Notes: a model not told the origin generated them from the sequence alone. DNA of 64,000 nt from Lepiota brunneoincarnata (GCA_023014365.1 JAEBUN010000014.1:558001-622000), one strand, 5' to 3'. Shown: positions 46,063 to 57,837, numbered from the stretch's first letter. Numbers and translations: made by a program.

Positions 46063-47481
46063 TTTTTTATTTATTTATTTATTTTAAATCAACAATTTAT
46101 TATGCGGGGCCTGTTAGCAGTCCATGCCAATGAGTATCTACTACATTGGATTAGCTAAAGAGATGGGGCCAGAGGCCCCATGTGATAAACTATGTATGGC
46201 TGCAAAGGGAGAGGGGGAAGATGACAGAGAGGGAGAAGAGGGTGGTTGGCTCACTCTGGAGGCAGGAATCCCTTGGGAAGCAGTAGGCTTTGGAGGAAAG
46301 GCAAAGGCAGCTGGGTTGTCTTGGAGAAACTGAACTAAGTCAGAGAGCAGCAGGGAAGTGTTGTACTGAAGGTTGGACTTTGTCCTTGAGAAGTAGGGGC
46401 AGTCATAGAGGATGTGGTCCCAGGTCTCCAGGAGTTCACCACATTGGCATTGGACTGGTTCATTAGGGAAGAACTGCTGGTGGTATTCCCCAATAGGGGC
46501 ATGGCTGGTAATACAGTGGGTGAGGTGAGCAGTGAGAGATGGTGGGTCCTTGGTGGTTAAGATGAGCCAAGTTCCATGGTGTAAGGATGATGGGGCAAGG
46601 GGCTTGTTGCTTTTATCAAAGATGGTGAGAAATTGGGAGCCATGGTATTTGGATGAGGCTACAAAGTCCTTCTGCCACTCAGCAGATGCAGTAAGAGAAG
46701 CCTGAGCCTGCAGGAAGTCCAGTGTGGTTGGAGAAGCTGCAGAAGCAGGGAAGCATGCAGATTTGGCCTCATGAGTGACTGAAGCTAAGGCAGGGAGCTG
46801 CCATGTAGAGGGGATAGAGACAAACTTGACTGTCCAGGAGGAAGAAGCTGCCAGCCAGGGGAATAAGGCCTCAATGACTGCCAGAGAGTGAGCCTGTCCA
46901 GAGTGGGGGGAGGGATCAAGGATGGTTTTACAAGAAGGAAAAGAAGAAGAAGAGATAAGGACAGTAATATCTGAAGCATTATCAACAAGAGAGAGAGAAG
47001 TACATAAACCAGAGCACAAGGCAAATAAGGCAGCACACGATCAGTCAACCCTGACCAGGGAAGAGAGATACACTAAAAATAGAGGAAGAAGAGAGGGTGA
47101 TAGCAACTGAGGCTGATGTGCACAGCCAAGAATTGGGAAGGGGAGAGTGGGTAGAAATGCAAACTAAGGGAGAGAACTGGGAACAAGAGGAGGAGGAGAT
47201 GATGGTGTCTACCCTATTGTGAAAGAGCTGAATCTCCACAGGTGTGTGGGACCCAGAAGGAAGAGAGAGAAAGGAAAACCTATCTGAATACAAGTCAAGC
47301 AGGTGTTGGCCTGGTCTACTAACAGAAGGGAAAGGAATCAGAGGGTCAGTGGCCTTGGCAGCCAAGCTGTCAAAGTCCTGGAGAGCACCACCAGTCCATC
47401 TGTGAATGCCTGGGGCAAGGAAGGGGATGGCCAGTGGGTGCTTGACTGTGGAGGTAGAGCACCAATCTAGGAGGGAGTGAA
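46063..47481 (-). pseudogene. LINE 3' end: RNase H and C-terminal zinc site, A-rich tail
   Basis: The minus strand encodes an end-of-RT/RNase H region (SGQAHSLAVIEALFPW, STWQLPALASVTHEAKSAC) and a C-terminal CQCGELLETWDHILYDC motif, the CCHC-type site found after RNase H in fungal and plant LINEs. A frame change lies near 47030. The 3' end is an A-rich tail made of TAAA units (46063-46084 read on minus), as expected for target-primed insertion, and it interrupts the ORF1 of the other LINE-type element. The upstream RT is missing because the sequence is cut at about 47481 by the inferred gypsy C LTR. Confidence 0.75.
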
Positions 47482-47685
47482 TGTTATGATCCATGCTCCT
47501 TCTGTATCTGAGGATAACTGGAGATGGCCTTCAATCACTCTGCAAGGTGTCCGAGACGGTTGGCCTTGCAGAGCTTAGTGGATCATGCTCAATGAGATAA
47601 TGAGGGAACATGCCAAGTTAAGGCAGAGAGGGTTAATGACCACTGTTAACAAGATTAAAGCTTAAGGCTTTAATCTCTACTTGTA

Positions 47686-48931
47686 CAGTAGGGTAGCAAA
47701 AGTTTTGCGAAAATCTGTCACATGACCTCATTTAACAATAAACGAAAAATATTCCCACTGATCAACAACTCCACCCTACATGCCAAAAATAGCTGGACAA
47801 AAGAATACTGTCCCTGAACTACGCTCTCTGATATGTGCAAGGCATCAGGAGGGTATTCCTGCTCACGAAATTGCCAATTTCTTTGGAGTCCACATTTCCA
47901 CTGTCTATCGGGTTATCCATAGGCACAAAGAGCAGGGTCATCATGAGGATGCTCCCAGGTCTGGGAGACCTTCCTTATTGGATGACAGGGCAATGTGACA
48001 CATCAAAATTGTGCTGGAGAGAAATAGATGCCAAACTCTCCGCAAGATCACCCACACAATAAACACTTTTCTTGACTCCCCTGCTCATCCCCACACTATC
48101 CGGCATGCCATTAGGTATCAATTGGGTCTTAGCCAACACATTTCTGCAAAGAAACCATTTCTTAAGCCCTCCCATGTCAAAGCCAGGATGGTATGGGCAA
48201 GAGAATATTGGAGGTGGATGGAGGAGGACTGGAGACATGTGATTTGGACAGATGAGGCTTCTGTGGAGATTGGAAAGAGTTCAAAGGTGGTTTGGGTATG
48301 GAGGAGACCTGGTGAGAGGTACACAGAAAGGTGTTTAACCCCTACTTTCAAGTCTGGAAGACAGAGTCTTATGATATGGGGGTGCATGGCACATGGAAAA
48401 CTTGGTCCACTGGTTTGTATACCCAAGGGTGCAAGGACAGCTGCAGATTATATTAGCCTCATCCTTAGTGGACCATTATGGGATTTTTATGGGAATTTAT
48501 CAGAGGAGAGGGGGCAGGTAGTGGTGATGGAAGATGGAGCTCCAGTCCACCAGGCAAAGATCACCTGACAATTCTGCAAATCCCATCTCATCAATGAGCT
48601 TCCACACCCAGCTCAGTCACCAGACCTCAATCCCATCGAACATGTATGGAGATACCTCAAAGTCAGAATAAATGACCAAGCGGAAATCCCCCAAAACCTT
48701 GACAAACTTTGGGAGGCAATTCAGGAGGAGTGGAGGATGATTGATATAAATTATATTAATGACCTGGTCAAGAGCATGCCTGATTGTGCTCAGGCAGTCT
48801 ATGAGGCCAAGGGCCACCATACAAAATATTAACATAATTTTAGATGCAGTTGTGGTAGTGTAGTGAATATTTTTAATGATTAATGCATTATTTGTCTTTG
48901 TTGTTTTCGCAAAACTTTTGTTACTGTACTG
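47686..48931 (+). mobile_element. Tc1/mariner transposon, complete ends
   Basis: Terminal inverted repeats of about 28 bp (CAGTAGGGTAGC or CAGTACAGTAAC followed by AAAAGTTTTGCGAAAA), flanked by TA at 47684-47685 and 48932-48933. It contains one transposase frame. Size and TSD fit Tc1/mariner. Confidence 0.9.
47780..48832 (+). pseudogene. Tc1-type transposase with two TGA stops
   Basis: One frame of 351 codons starts MPKIAGQKNTVPELRSLICA. N-terminal paired-type helix-turn-helix: HEIANFFGVHISTVYRVIHR, then GRPSLLDD. Catalytic DDE region: VIWTDEASVEIG, VVVMEDGAPVH and SPDLNPIEHVWRYLK. The two premature stops are both TGA, at 47996-47998 (after DDRAM) and 48566-48568 (after HQAKIT), each at a place where CGA (Arg) would fit. 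Length is normal for the family. Inactivated only by these two point changes. Confidence 0.9.
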
Positions 48932-49060
48932 TACAGGCCTTACAGTATATACCTATGAGACACTATATACTTGTTATAGGTAGTTGGGCTGTTCTACTGG
49001 TTGTCCACAGTCTTGACCATGATGTGCATCCTAGCTGATGGCATCCTACTGTTATTTATA

Positions 49061-50098
49061 TTACAATGAGTCAGTGTCCTCGTTTTCACTGCTGTGCAAT
49101 GTTCCATCACTTTCCTCTGACTCATAGTTTCCTTCTCCTGATTCTATCTCCATGGAAGTTCCTCCATTCTTGCTCTCCACTCTCTTGGTGCTTCCATCCG
49201 TATTGGAGGTTGGATTGGTCAATCCATGGCTGTCTTCTTTGTCCTCAGGGTATTCAAGAATATCCTCCAGAGTTATCTCCATTCCTGCTTCTCTTGCCAG
49301 GTCCTGCATGGCATTGTAATATTCCCCTTCTTCATCTTCATACTCCTGTGCTCGTAACTGGTCTGTGGTTTCCTGTACCCATCTTGTAAAGTCAAATAGT
49401 TGTTCCTGTTCTTCTTGATCTGGACTATTCATAACATTATCCCCTTCATAAGGTCTGATGTCCTCATCAGACATATCCTCAGTATAGTCTGACAGGCTCT
49501 CCTGTGATGTTTGATTTGGCGACAGGGTCCCAGTTGTAGTAGGGGTCAGGTTCTGGAGAGTTGCTTTGATAACTTGGTGGCCTGGAGATGGTGGGTCTTG
49601 GGTGAGGTCAATGACGAGGGGTTCTCTGGAGTGAGTGGTGACAGGTGTGTTGAAGGACTGATTCAGAAAATCAGTGGCTTCTACCAGTACATGTGGTGGT
49701 GGTGTTGGTGGCCAGAATGATGATGGGGGCACCTTGAATTTGGGTGTGGAGGGGTCTGGCTGAGGTGGGGCACTGCTTGGTGTTTGCAATAATGTGTCAA
49801 ATATTGTTGTTTGTGGTTTTGCATGTGAGGGATCGAGCTCTGCTTGATATTCCTCATGGGCGGCGATACAGGCCAGGTACCATACTTGTGGGTTGATGTT
49901 GGTAAGGATTTCTTTTGCAGTGCTTCTCGTAATGGCCATGGGCAATCTTTTGACAATATCAACATTGGTAGTGTGGGCATCCTGCTTTGATATGGCCAAA
50001 TCAACAGCAGCAATTGCAGCAAGTTCTGGTGGTGGATAAGTGAGTGGTGGTAGTCCTGGTGGGGGCATCATTAGAAGTAGATATAGCTTGTACAGCAC
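49061..50098 (-). CDS. Gypsy C third ORF, 345 aa, open
   Basis: Lies downstream of the integrase/chromodomain ORF in the same strand. It starts MLYKLYLLLMMPPPGLPPL and includes a helical segment (LAAIAAVDLAISKQDAHTTN, ITRSTAKEILTNI). A proline/serine/threonine-rich middle follows, then a strongly acidic C-terminus (MSDEDIRPYEGD, AQEYEDEEGEYYN, SEESDGTLHSSENEDTDSL). No zinc knuckle here, unlike the third ORF of gypsy A, though both sit at the same position in the element. It is open for over 1 kb although the pol next to it has stops. Unknown function. Confidence 0.5.
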   Translation of the reverse strand: MLYKLYLLLMMPPPGLPPLTYPPPELAAIAAVDLAISKQDAHTTNVDIVKRLPMAITRSTAKEILTNINPQVWYLACIAAHEEYQAELDPSHAKPQTTIFDTLLQTPSSAPPQPDPSTPKFKVPPSSFWPPTPPPHVLVEATDFLNQSFNTPVTTHSREPLVIDLTQDPPSPGHQVIKATLQNLTPTTTGTLSPNQTSQESLSDYTEDMSDEDIRPYEGDNVMNSPDQEEQEQLFDFTRWVQETTDQLRAQEYEDEEGEYYNAMQDLAREAGMEITLEDILEYPEDKEDSHGLTNPTSNTDGSTKRVESKNGGTSMEIESGEGNYESEESDGTLHSSENEDTDSL

Positions 50099-50575
50099 TT
50101 GATGGTTGGTTATTCATATCCACCATGGGATGGTTGGAAGGTTGGGTGGTGGTTCCGATAGGTAGGATAGGGCAGTCCTGACTTCTGCTTCCATTGCTTG
50201 GGCTTGGGATTAGACTCTTGAATGGGAATTCCATAAGAGTGGTTGATAGCATGGCAGAAATGGTAGTGCAGTCCTGTTCCTCTGTTGTGCTAGAAAGAAT
50301 AGTGGTGCATAATTCTTGGAATTCTGTTGTTTGGTCATGGATGAGGTGCTTGTGATACAGAAGAGTAGTAAATGTCTTTCAGCAGGTGTCGACCAGGGGT
50401 ACCATTGCTGGACTGCATTTAAGATGGGTTCCAGGTAATATGAAAGGGAACTTCATGTAGAAGAATGGATCGTATTTTGGGTTGATTGGAGGGAAGGAAG
50501 GTATGCTGGATGATATAAGGACTGTTGGTCCTGTCTGGTTGGTTGTCAACAGTATTGGCAGCAGGGCCAGGTTGG

Positions 50576-53500
50576 CTATTTCCTGTGACACAGTTTGCCA
50601 GGGATATGATTCTTTCCTGGATGAGAAGGTGTCCATTGTTGTCTGGCTCTGGGAGGTCTGGAGTGGTTGCTCAAGTATTGGGTGGTTGGGTCATTGGTGG
50701 GGTTGTCTAGTTTGTGGGCCCATTTATATTCTTCAATGATTTCCTTGGCATTCTCCAGGTTTGCTTCTGGTTCCCAGGAGTCCTTGGTGGGAAGGTATCC
50801 TTTCCATCTGACTAGGAATTGATACCTGTTCCAGAATTTTCTGTGGTGCAGTATTGACTCGACCTCATATTCTTCTTCTCCATTGACAAGGTCAGGAGGT
50901 GGGGCTGTGTTGTATTCCCCATGTGTGTTGTTCTCTTCTGCAGGCATTAGGAGGCTTGCATGAAACTTGTTGTGGATCTTCCATTTGATAGGTAATTTTA
51001 GCTCATAGGTAACAGGTCCGAGTTTTCTTGTTATGGGGAAGAGACCTTCTTGGCGTTGGGCCAGTTTCTTTGAGGTGTACTGAATTGGGAGGTTGCGATT
51101 GTCTAGCCAAACCTTTTGTCCAACTTTTAGATTGATATCTGGCCAGTTATATCTTGCAGCCATTTTTAGTCTGGCTTGTTCATGCACAGCTTGAGCTTCT
51201 TGGCATATCTTGGTGAGGTATTTAAACTTCTCTCCTATTGCTGGAATGTTTGTTGGCTTCTCAGAGGTCAGAAATCCTTTGGGGTTTGATCCATAGAGGA
51301 GTTCAAATGGGGTATGTTGGCGTTCGGCATGTGTCTTCAAGTTGTGAACATATTCTAGGAGTGGGAGTGCCTTTGCCCATTTGTTCGGGTTTGATGAGCA
51401 ATAGATGCCAAGGTATAGTTCTATTTCTTGATTGAATTCGCTCTGTTTGTCCGTCTGTCTGTGGGTGGTAGGTGGTAGAGAGTGCTTGTTCGATTCCAAG
51501 CTGTTTGTAGAATTCTTTCATGGATTTGGCAGCGAATCTGGGGTCACAATCACTGAGGACCTTTTTGGGAAGGCCAAATCTAGAGAATAGCCTGTTTGAT
51601 AAGAATTTCAGCAATCTTGTCCACGTTGGCAGTTTTTGCAGTAGGTTCTAGAATTATCCCCTTCATAAGCTGGTCAACCACGACCAGTATAGAATCATGG
51701 GGTCCTGTCCGGGGGTAGGTCTGTGATAAGATCCATTGAGATATTCAAGAATGGACAGGTAGAATGGGGTCCAGGGATAGGTTGGAGCAGTGGCTTCAGG
51801 GGTTGGCGATTGATCTTGTATTGTTGGCAAGCAACACATCCTCAGACATAGTTCTTGACAAATGATCACATCCCAGGCCAGTAGGCATACTCCTGGAGTT
51901 TTCTGGTGGTTTCTGCGATTCCAGGGTGTCCTGTGGTTGGTGAGTCATGTACTCTCTGCAGTAGGCAGGTGTCTGAGATGTAGATCTTGAGGTATAAATA
52001 GCTTTCCATGAACTGCGTGGGTGTCCTGAGTCATCTTCTAGGGTGATGTCAGTCTGTTTCTTCTTCTTCCACAGCTCCTTTATTTCATGCTTTGTAGTTT
52101 CATCAATAATATGGATGTGCTGTGATCGTTCTGGGGTGAAGAATTTATTGGGTAGGGCAACAATCTGTTTGTTGTCTCTTATCTTGGGTTCATGGTCAGG
52201 TTGTCTTGAGAGAGCATCTGCTGGTCCATTTTTCTTTCCAGGGATGTACTGAATTTTGATGTCAAATCATTGCATGTAGGTGATCCATCGAGCTTGTCTC
52301 TACTGAGATCCTCAGGTTTTCTCCAGCGGCGAAGGTTGTCATGATCTGACCATACAATGGTCTTGTGAGATGATCCTTCTATGTGGTGGCACCAGTCCTT
52401 GAGTGCTTGGATTATGGTGAAGAGTTCTTGTTTGGAGCAATGATAGTTGCATTTGGCTGGTGAGAATCCTTTTGAGAAGTATGTGACCAGGTGTTTAACT
52501 CCATTATTATTTTGTTGAAGGAGGACTGCTCCTGATGCAAATAATGATGGATCGCATTCGATTTTGAAAGGATTTGTCTCGGTCTGGTACCATTAGTACC
52601 GGTTTGCTTTGAAATTTTCTCTTGAGGGTGTTGAATGTGTTTTAGCATTCTTCTAGTCCATTCAAATTTCTTGGTTTTGGACATTAGAGCATTGAGGGGT
52701 TTAGCCCATGTGGTGTATTGATGTATAAACCTCTGGTAGAAGTTGCAAAATCCTATGAATTTGCTGTACATTGTGCAGGGTAGTCGGTGTTGGCCATTCA
52801 GCAATGCCTTTGAGTTTTGCTGGGTCCATTGAGACTGAGTCCAGAGTGATGATAACTCCTAGATATTCGAGTTGTTGGTGTTCGAATTCACATTTCTCGG
52901 TCTTGAGGTATAGATTGTTGTCCTTGAGTATCTTGAGTACTTCTCTTGTAAGACATCAGAGTTTTTGTTTTGTTTTTGCATGGATGAGGATGTTGTCCAT
53001 GTAAACAATTACTCCTCCATTATCGATGAGTTTTTGGAATAGCGAGTCCATCATGGTTTGGAAGGTTGCTGGGGAGTTGCACATTCCGAAAAACATGACC
53101 ATAGGTTCGAATAATCCTCGGGGTGTTCTGAAGGCTCCTTTCCATTCATCTCCTTTGCATATATGGATGTTATTATATCCTGCTTGTACATCGAGCTTAG
53201 TAAAGTATCTTGATCTCGAAGTTTGTCAGGAATGTGTGAGATGAGAGGGAGGTTGTATGCATTCTTGACAGTGTGTTCATTGAGGTACCTGTAGTCTTGA
53301 CAGGGGCATAGTTTTCCATCTTTCTTTCCTACAAAGAAGAAAGGTGAGGCCATTGGTGATTCGGATGGTCGAATGTATCCTTTCTGAAGGTTCTCTTTGA
53401 GGAATGTGTCGAGTTCTTTTTCTTTGTTAAGGGAGAGTCAGTAAGATTTCATGGCAATTGGCTTGAATGATTTCTTGAGTTCAATCTTGTGATCCCATGA

Positions 53501-53671
53501 TCATTGTGGGGGGAATCGTTCGGCTTGTTTTTTGCTGAATACTGGGAGGTATTCGTGGAATTCTGTGGGTACAACTTTTCTTGGGTCATTGTTCTTCTTT
53601 TCTCCATGTTGTATGGCAAGGAATTGCAATGCTGAGGCTTTGAAGTTGATTTCTTCAAAGCTAGTAGGCTC
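50576..53671 (-). pseudogene. Gypsy C pol, right-to-left: RT, RNase H, integrase, chromodomain
   Basis: The frame enters from the protease part at 62.9 kb across gypsy B. RT starts with [15 protein letters not shown] (53353), and its active-site motif near 52990 reads YMDN, with the second aspartate replaced. RNase H lies about 52190-52500. The integrase core has DPRFAAKSMKEFYKQLG near 51540 and a GQTE-like region near 51450. The chromodomain (YEVESILHHRKFWNRYQFLV, then RWKGYLPTKDSWEPE) covers about 50710-50870. Several frameshifts. The integrase/chromodomain ORF 50576-51499 is still open. Confidence 0.82.
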
Positions 53672-53676
53672 GAGGG

Positions 53677-54337
53677 TGTTAGAGCCGGTGCAGGTCAGGA
53701 CTGAAGTGGAGGGTTGGGGTGGTATCCTTGGTATAAGGTAACTGGGGGACAGGGCAAAGTCAGTACGTAGACTTCGGGACCGAGGCAGAGTACGTCGGGC
53801 GGGGGGTTGGACTTGCGGCCTCAGCTTATGTGCTGTGCCCTCCTACTGTCCTAGTCCATATTTCAGGAAGTCGGAGCTGAAGCGGAGCGAGGCAGAAGAG
53901 AGGAGAGGATAGGGAACAGGGAGCTGGTCCGCTGCTCAATTCAATTATCAGACTGAGGAGTACAAGCCAAGTACCTATGGTATATATACTACTGGCCTTA
54001 CGAACTATGACTTGTACTGACTACGTGCGGAGCGAAGTGGAGACTGATCTATTTACAAATGGATTACGAATGGATTACGAATGGAATGGAAATGGGTACA
54101 GGTATGGAGACTAATAACGTATCTTGACTACAGACGGGAAATGGAGACGGGGGTATGAGACACTGAGGGTCAGGTGACCACGGCATGTGTGGAGGTGGTC
54201 GCGTAATCGGGGCAGTGGGTTGCAGTCGGAGCAGGTCGGGGCCGAGTTGGAGGGCAGAGGGTTGTTGTGTGGAACACACGTGGAGTCAAGAAGCCGAAGT
54301 TTAAATGATTAGACTCTGAGTTGGCATGGATATGACA
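53677..54337 (-). repeat. 3' LTR of gypsy B
   Basis: 661 bp, TGTTAGAGC...GATATGACA, matching 62225-62891. GAGGG lies on its outer side (53672-53676). In the pol direction it is preceded by a polypurine tract AAAGGGGGGGC (about 54340-54351). Confidence 0.93.
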
Positions 54338-54352
54338 GTGCCCCCCCTTTAG
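54338..54352 (-). other. Polypurine tract of gypsy B
   Basis: Read on the minus strand, AAAGGGGGGGCAC lies directly upstream of the 3' LTR, where plus-strand DNA priming occurs in LTR elements. Confidence 0.7.
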
Positions 54353-54501
54353 GGCTGAGCCTCGAGGCCCAAGGCGGTCTAGGCCAGGGCCCATCAGAAA
54401 GTTCCGGCAGGGTATAAAAATGGTGAACTGGTTCGATTTCAAAAAACACAACTTGACCTCTTACTCCCATGAGCAGACAACCCTCCCGACAACTGACCGC
54501 C

Positions 54502-55476
54502 ATGGAGTGCAAGGCGCAATTGTTGAGGGAGAAGGCGGAGCGAGAGGAGCGAGAGCGGCTGGAAATCGAGAGGCTGGAGGAGGAGGAGCAATGAGAGGAG
54601 GAGGAGCGGCAGTGGATGATAGCGCTGCGCCAGCGACAAGCGGAGGAGTGGGCGAGAGAGCGTATGGTGGAAGACATCAGGCGGCAACAAGATGAGGCTG
54701 CCGAGGCAGAGCATCGGGCGATTAGGGCCTGACTCGTTGCAACAACTACAGGGGCCTCGTCGAGCCGTCCGTTGGAAGAACCAATGCAGGTAGATATGGA
54801 GGAGTCGGATTCCGAATACACAGATAGGGACGAGGCAAGAGATGAGGAGGAGGAGGAGGAGGAGGCCTCCAGGGATTCAGGGGATAAGGGTAAGGGGAAG
54901 GCAAAGGCGAGGGCGGCCCCGCGACGGGGCCATGCAAACGTATTCGGGGGCGAGAACCCCTGCTGGAGGTGCCAGCGAGATGAGGTCCTGTGTGAGGTCG
55001 CCGGTGGGTAAGTCATTTTGAGGGTTTCCAGGCGACATACTGATAGTTTTTTTAGTAACACCAGGAGTTGCCATCGGTGCAGCAAAATGAAAAAACAGTG
55101 CGGGGGTCAAGAGGAGATGGAGCTGAGCAGGGCCGGGGGGATGCCGGGCCAACAATTTGAAGGTGAGTGAGGAGTTTCTGACTGTGAGGTTTGCTGACCA
55201 AATGACCCCATAGAGCTGAAGCGACTTACCGAGGAGGGGCACCAGAAGACCCTCAAGCGGGTCAATATCATGGAGGTGCGGCTTGCACAGGCCATCACTC
55301 GATTGGGGGAGAGGGTGGACAAGGTCGAGCTGATGGCTGGCCGCTATGAACAGTTGCAGCATTGGGAGGCACAGGTGGATGGTAACTGGTCAAGTAGGGG
55401 TATTACGGAGACAGAGGAGATGGAGGAGTCGGAGGAGTCGGAGAGCATTGGAGGCATTTCGGAAGAGGAGGTGTGA
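54502..55476 (+). pseudogene. Antisense gene in gypsy B with Zn2Cys6-pattern cluster, 288 codons, three exons
   Basis: Exons 54502-55007, 55065-55162 and 55214-55476 (GTAAGT/CAG and GTGAGT/TAG introns) sum to 867 nt, exactly 289 codons. It runs opposite to pol, between the chromodomain and the 3' LTR. The first part is a charged coiled coil (LLREKAEREERERLEIERLE), then an acidic run and KGKGKAKARAAPRRG. Next is a cysteine cluster, CWRCQRDEVLC then EVAGGS then CHRCSKMKKQC, with spacing CX2CX6CX6CX2CX6C, as in Gal4-type fungal DNA-binding domains; intron 1 splits it. A second coiled coil follows (LGERVDKVELMAGRYEQL). Two in-frame TGAs (54592-54594, 54730-54732) inactivate it. DNA binding is inferred from the cysteine pattern only. 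Confidence 0.68.
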
Positions 55477-55594
55477 GGTATGATGGAGGATGTGGTAGTG
55501 CCGCCCCGCACCTCTGGAAACGACACAGACAGGTAGTTTGTACTTGTCCAATAAATTTTTTGTTTCTTGGTGTGATGGGTGATCAGTGGAAAAC

Positions 55595-56536
55595 TCAGAG
55601 TGAATGGAGGGGGCCAGGCTTATCGGGGTAAGAGGAATGGAAAGCCTCTACTAAATCTATGGCATGTTCAAGCTCAGTAGCCGGTAACCACGAAGACTCT
55701 TCTTTGGTGTCTTCATAACCTAACCAAATGACTTTGTAGAGGAGTTTGCATGCGCGGCGCCAATCAATCTTTGAGTCAACAATGGGAGCGATCTCGTATT
55801 CTGGTTCACCATCGATAGAAACTGGTGCAGGTGGCAGGTCCAATCGGGCTGGTATGGTATTAGGTGTGGCCTGTTCAAGCATAGAAACATGGAAGACTGG
55901 GTGTACTCCACTGCATGGAATCAGGAAGTTGGAGTGTGAAGGAGTGAGTCCCTGCTTGGGCAATGATCTTGTAAGGTCCAAGGAACTTTTCGGAGAGTTT
56001 TTTGGAAGGACGGGTGGTGCGGAAAAATTGGGCATTCACAAATACCTTTTGTCCGACCTTGAAGTCCAGGGGCAGGGAGTCAGGCGGACGTCGGCAGAGG
56101 TCTGATAGCGTTGCTGGGCTAGCACTATTTCAGACTTCAAGGTGGTATGTAGGTCGTCGAGGTCAACAGCAAAATGGCGGGCCTGAGTGGAGGTGAGATT
56201 CGTGTTCAGGATGAACTGTGATGTTCAGATGGTATCCTTTATTAGTGAAGAATGGGGAGATACCAGTGGTGGCACTAGGAGTGTTGTTGTAAGCAAACTC
56301 AGCTAGTGGTAGTAATTCAGACCAATTGTCCTGTTGGTAGTTACAATAGACCCGGAGATATTGTTCCAGGGTCTGGTTGGTGCATTCCATCTGTCCGTTG
56401 CCTTCTGGATGATAGCCCGAAGTGAAGTATAGTTTCATGTCGAGGGCTTGTCCTAGGGAGCGGAAGAAGTGGGAGATGAATTTGGAGCCGCGGTCAGAGG
56501 TAACATGTTCAGGTACGCCGTGCTTGGAGAAGACGT
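55595..56536 (-). pseudogene. Gypsy B integrase C-terminal half and chromodomain
   Basis: Minus strand from the solo LTR at 56537. It contains FSKHGVPEHVTSDRGSKFI (second catalytic Asp near 56500) and YHPEGNGQMECTNQTLEQYL with the catalytic Glu, then the GKY-type C-terminal domain. It ends in EYEIAPIVDSKIDWRRACKL and VIWLGYEDTKEESSWLPATE, a chromodomain-like end. A frame change lies near 56100. Continues the piece at 57842-58373. Confidence 0.85.
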
Positions 56537-57837
56537 TGAAAAGGTAGAAACGTTTGTAGGTTTTAAATATAGATCGTGGGCTTGTTTTTACTAAGCTTAG
56601 CCGAAGTTCGATAAGCTTAAGCTAATACAAGTGGAACGAGATAGATAATGAACAGTTTCGTCTTTTAGGGTGTTCTGGGGGTGCGTTCTGACAGCGAAAT
56701 TCAAGAGAGTAGTGTTTTAGAGGTTAACGAACAGCCGTTGAAGTTATCTTAGCCGTACGGTGCAACAATGAAAGGACAATCCCTGTCAATTCAAAGCGCG
56801 GGGTCTCTGGTCTCTGGTCTCTGGTTTCTGAACTCTGGTCTCTGTCTCTGTCTCTGTCTCTAGCACTCTGGAACTCTAAACTCTGAACTCTGGTCTCTGT
56901 CTCTGTCTCTGGGTTGGTCGACGACTGAAGAAATCACACTTAACGACGCACACTAAATAGCCCTCTGAAACCGTTCTTGATCACGGCTCGCAGACTTGCG
57001 TGTGGAAGCGGGGGTGAGACCTCTTGCTTCTCCATGAACAAGTGCGACCGTATTTATATTGTTTAGATACATACGAGAGATAGTAAATATGAAATAGAAA
57101 ACAATAAGCTTAATTGTTACAGGCACTGTAGAACATTTTGGAAGGTTCGGCAGCATTTCTACCTTGCCCTGGGTTATGGGTTTTTCTCTGATTAACGAAT
57201 GGCAATCCAGCCAGACGTGTTCCGTGCTCGTCTGCATTATTCTGCGTCCACGCGAGCGCGTTAAGACTCCGGATCAATTATGATCGGAACGTATAGTGGA
57301 TGGACAGTCCCTTGATCCGTTGTAATTAATCTCAGTTAAGCAATAGGCCGAGGTGCCGGGACCCACAAAGCACTTGTTAATTAGGAGTCTTTGATATTTC
57401 TAGGGTTTTTGGGCATCGGGTGTCGCCTCCCAAACGTTGAACGTTCCGTTCCGTGGTCCGGTCATCATTATTGGGCTCGCTTTCGACGTAATACTCCTGC
57501 GACAGCCGCTAGGTACATTCTTTATATTCAAATGCATCCGGGTTCATCAGAAAACTGCTCGTAAGGTCCCTTGATGCGACTGGAGTATACTCGATAGACT
57601 ATGTAGAGTCCTGAATCCCTCTGGAAAGCGTTCCGATAGTTTGGTTCACTAAGCTTAGTGATAATGAACTGGTTTGAACACTTCCAAGGCTCAAATATCC
57701 TCAATTCGGTCGAACTGGCTACTACGGGACATAGTACCAATCCTCTATAGAGTTCTTTAATGATATAGCCAATGGTTCTATGTAGAGAATCGTTCCGGAG
57801 TACGGAATTCATGTATAGGCGTGAAATCGGCGTATCA
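56537..57837 (-). repeat. Solo LTR of family D inside gypsy B integrase, 4-bp TSD ACGT
   Basis: 1301 bp; plus-strand ends TGAAAAGG...CGTATCA. ACGT lies at 56533-56536 and 57838-57841. Removing it joins LFVLHV to FSKHGVP, the standard integrase sequence. It is full-length relative to the LTR at 1227-2477 and keeps more CpG, so it is the younger copy. Confidence 0.93.

Larger units (their letters stand above)
47482..49065 (-). repeat. Probable 3' LTR of gypsy C, carrying a Tc1/mariner insertion
   Basis: In plus coordinates TGTTATGATC (47482) to TTTATATTACA (49065). Without the Tc1 element this is about 336 bp, the same size class as the other LTRs here. On the minus strand it would begin at TGTAATAT, overlapping the stop codon of the last gypsy C ORF. 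The partner LTR is beyond the right edge, so ends are inferred from termini, size and the break in the LINE frame. Confidence 0.45.
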
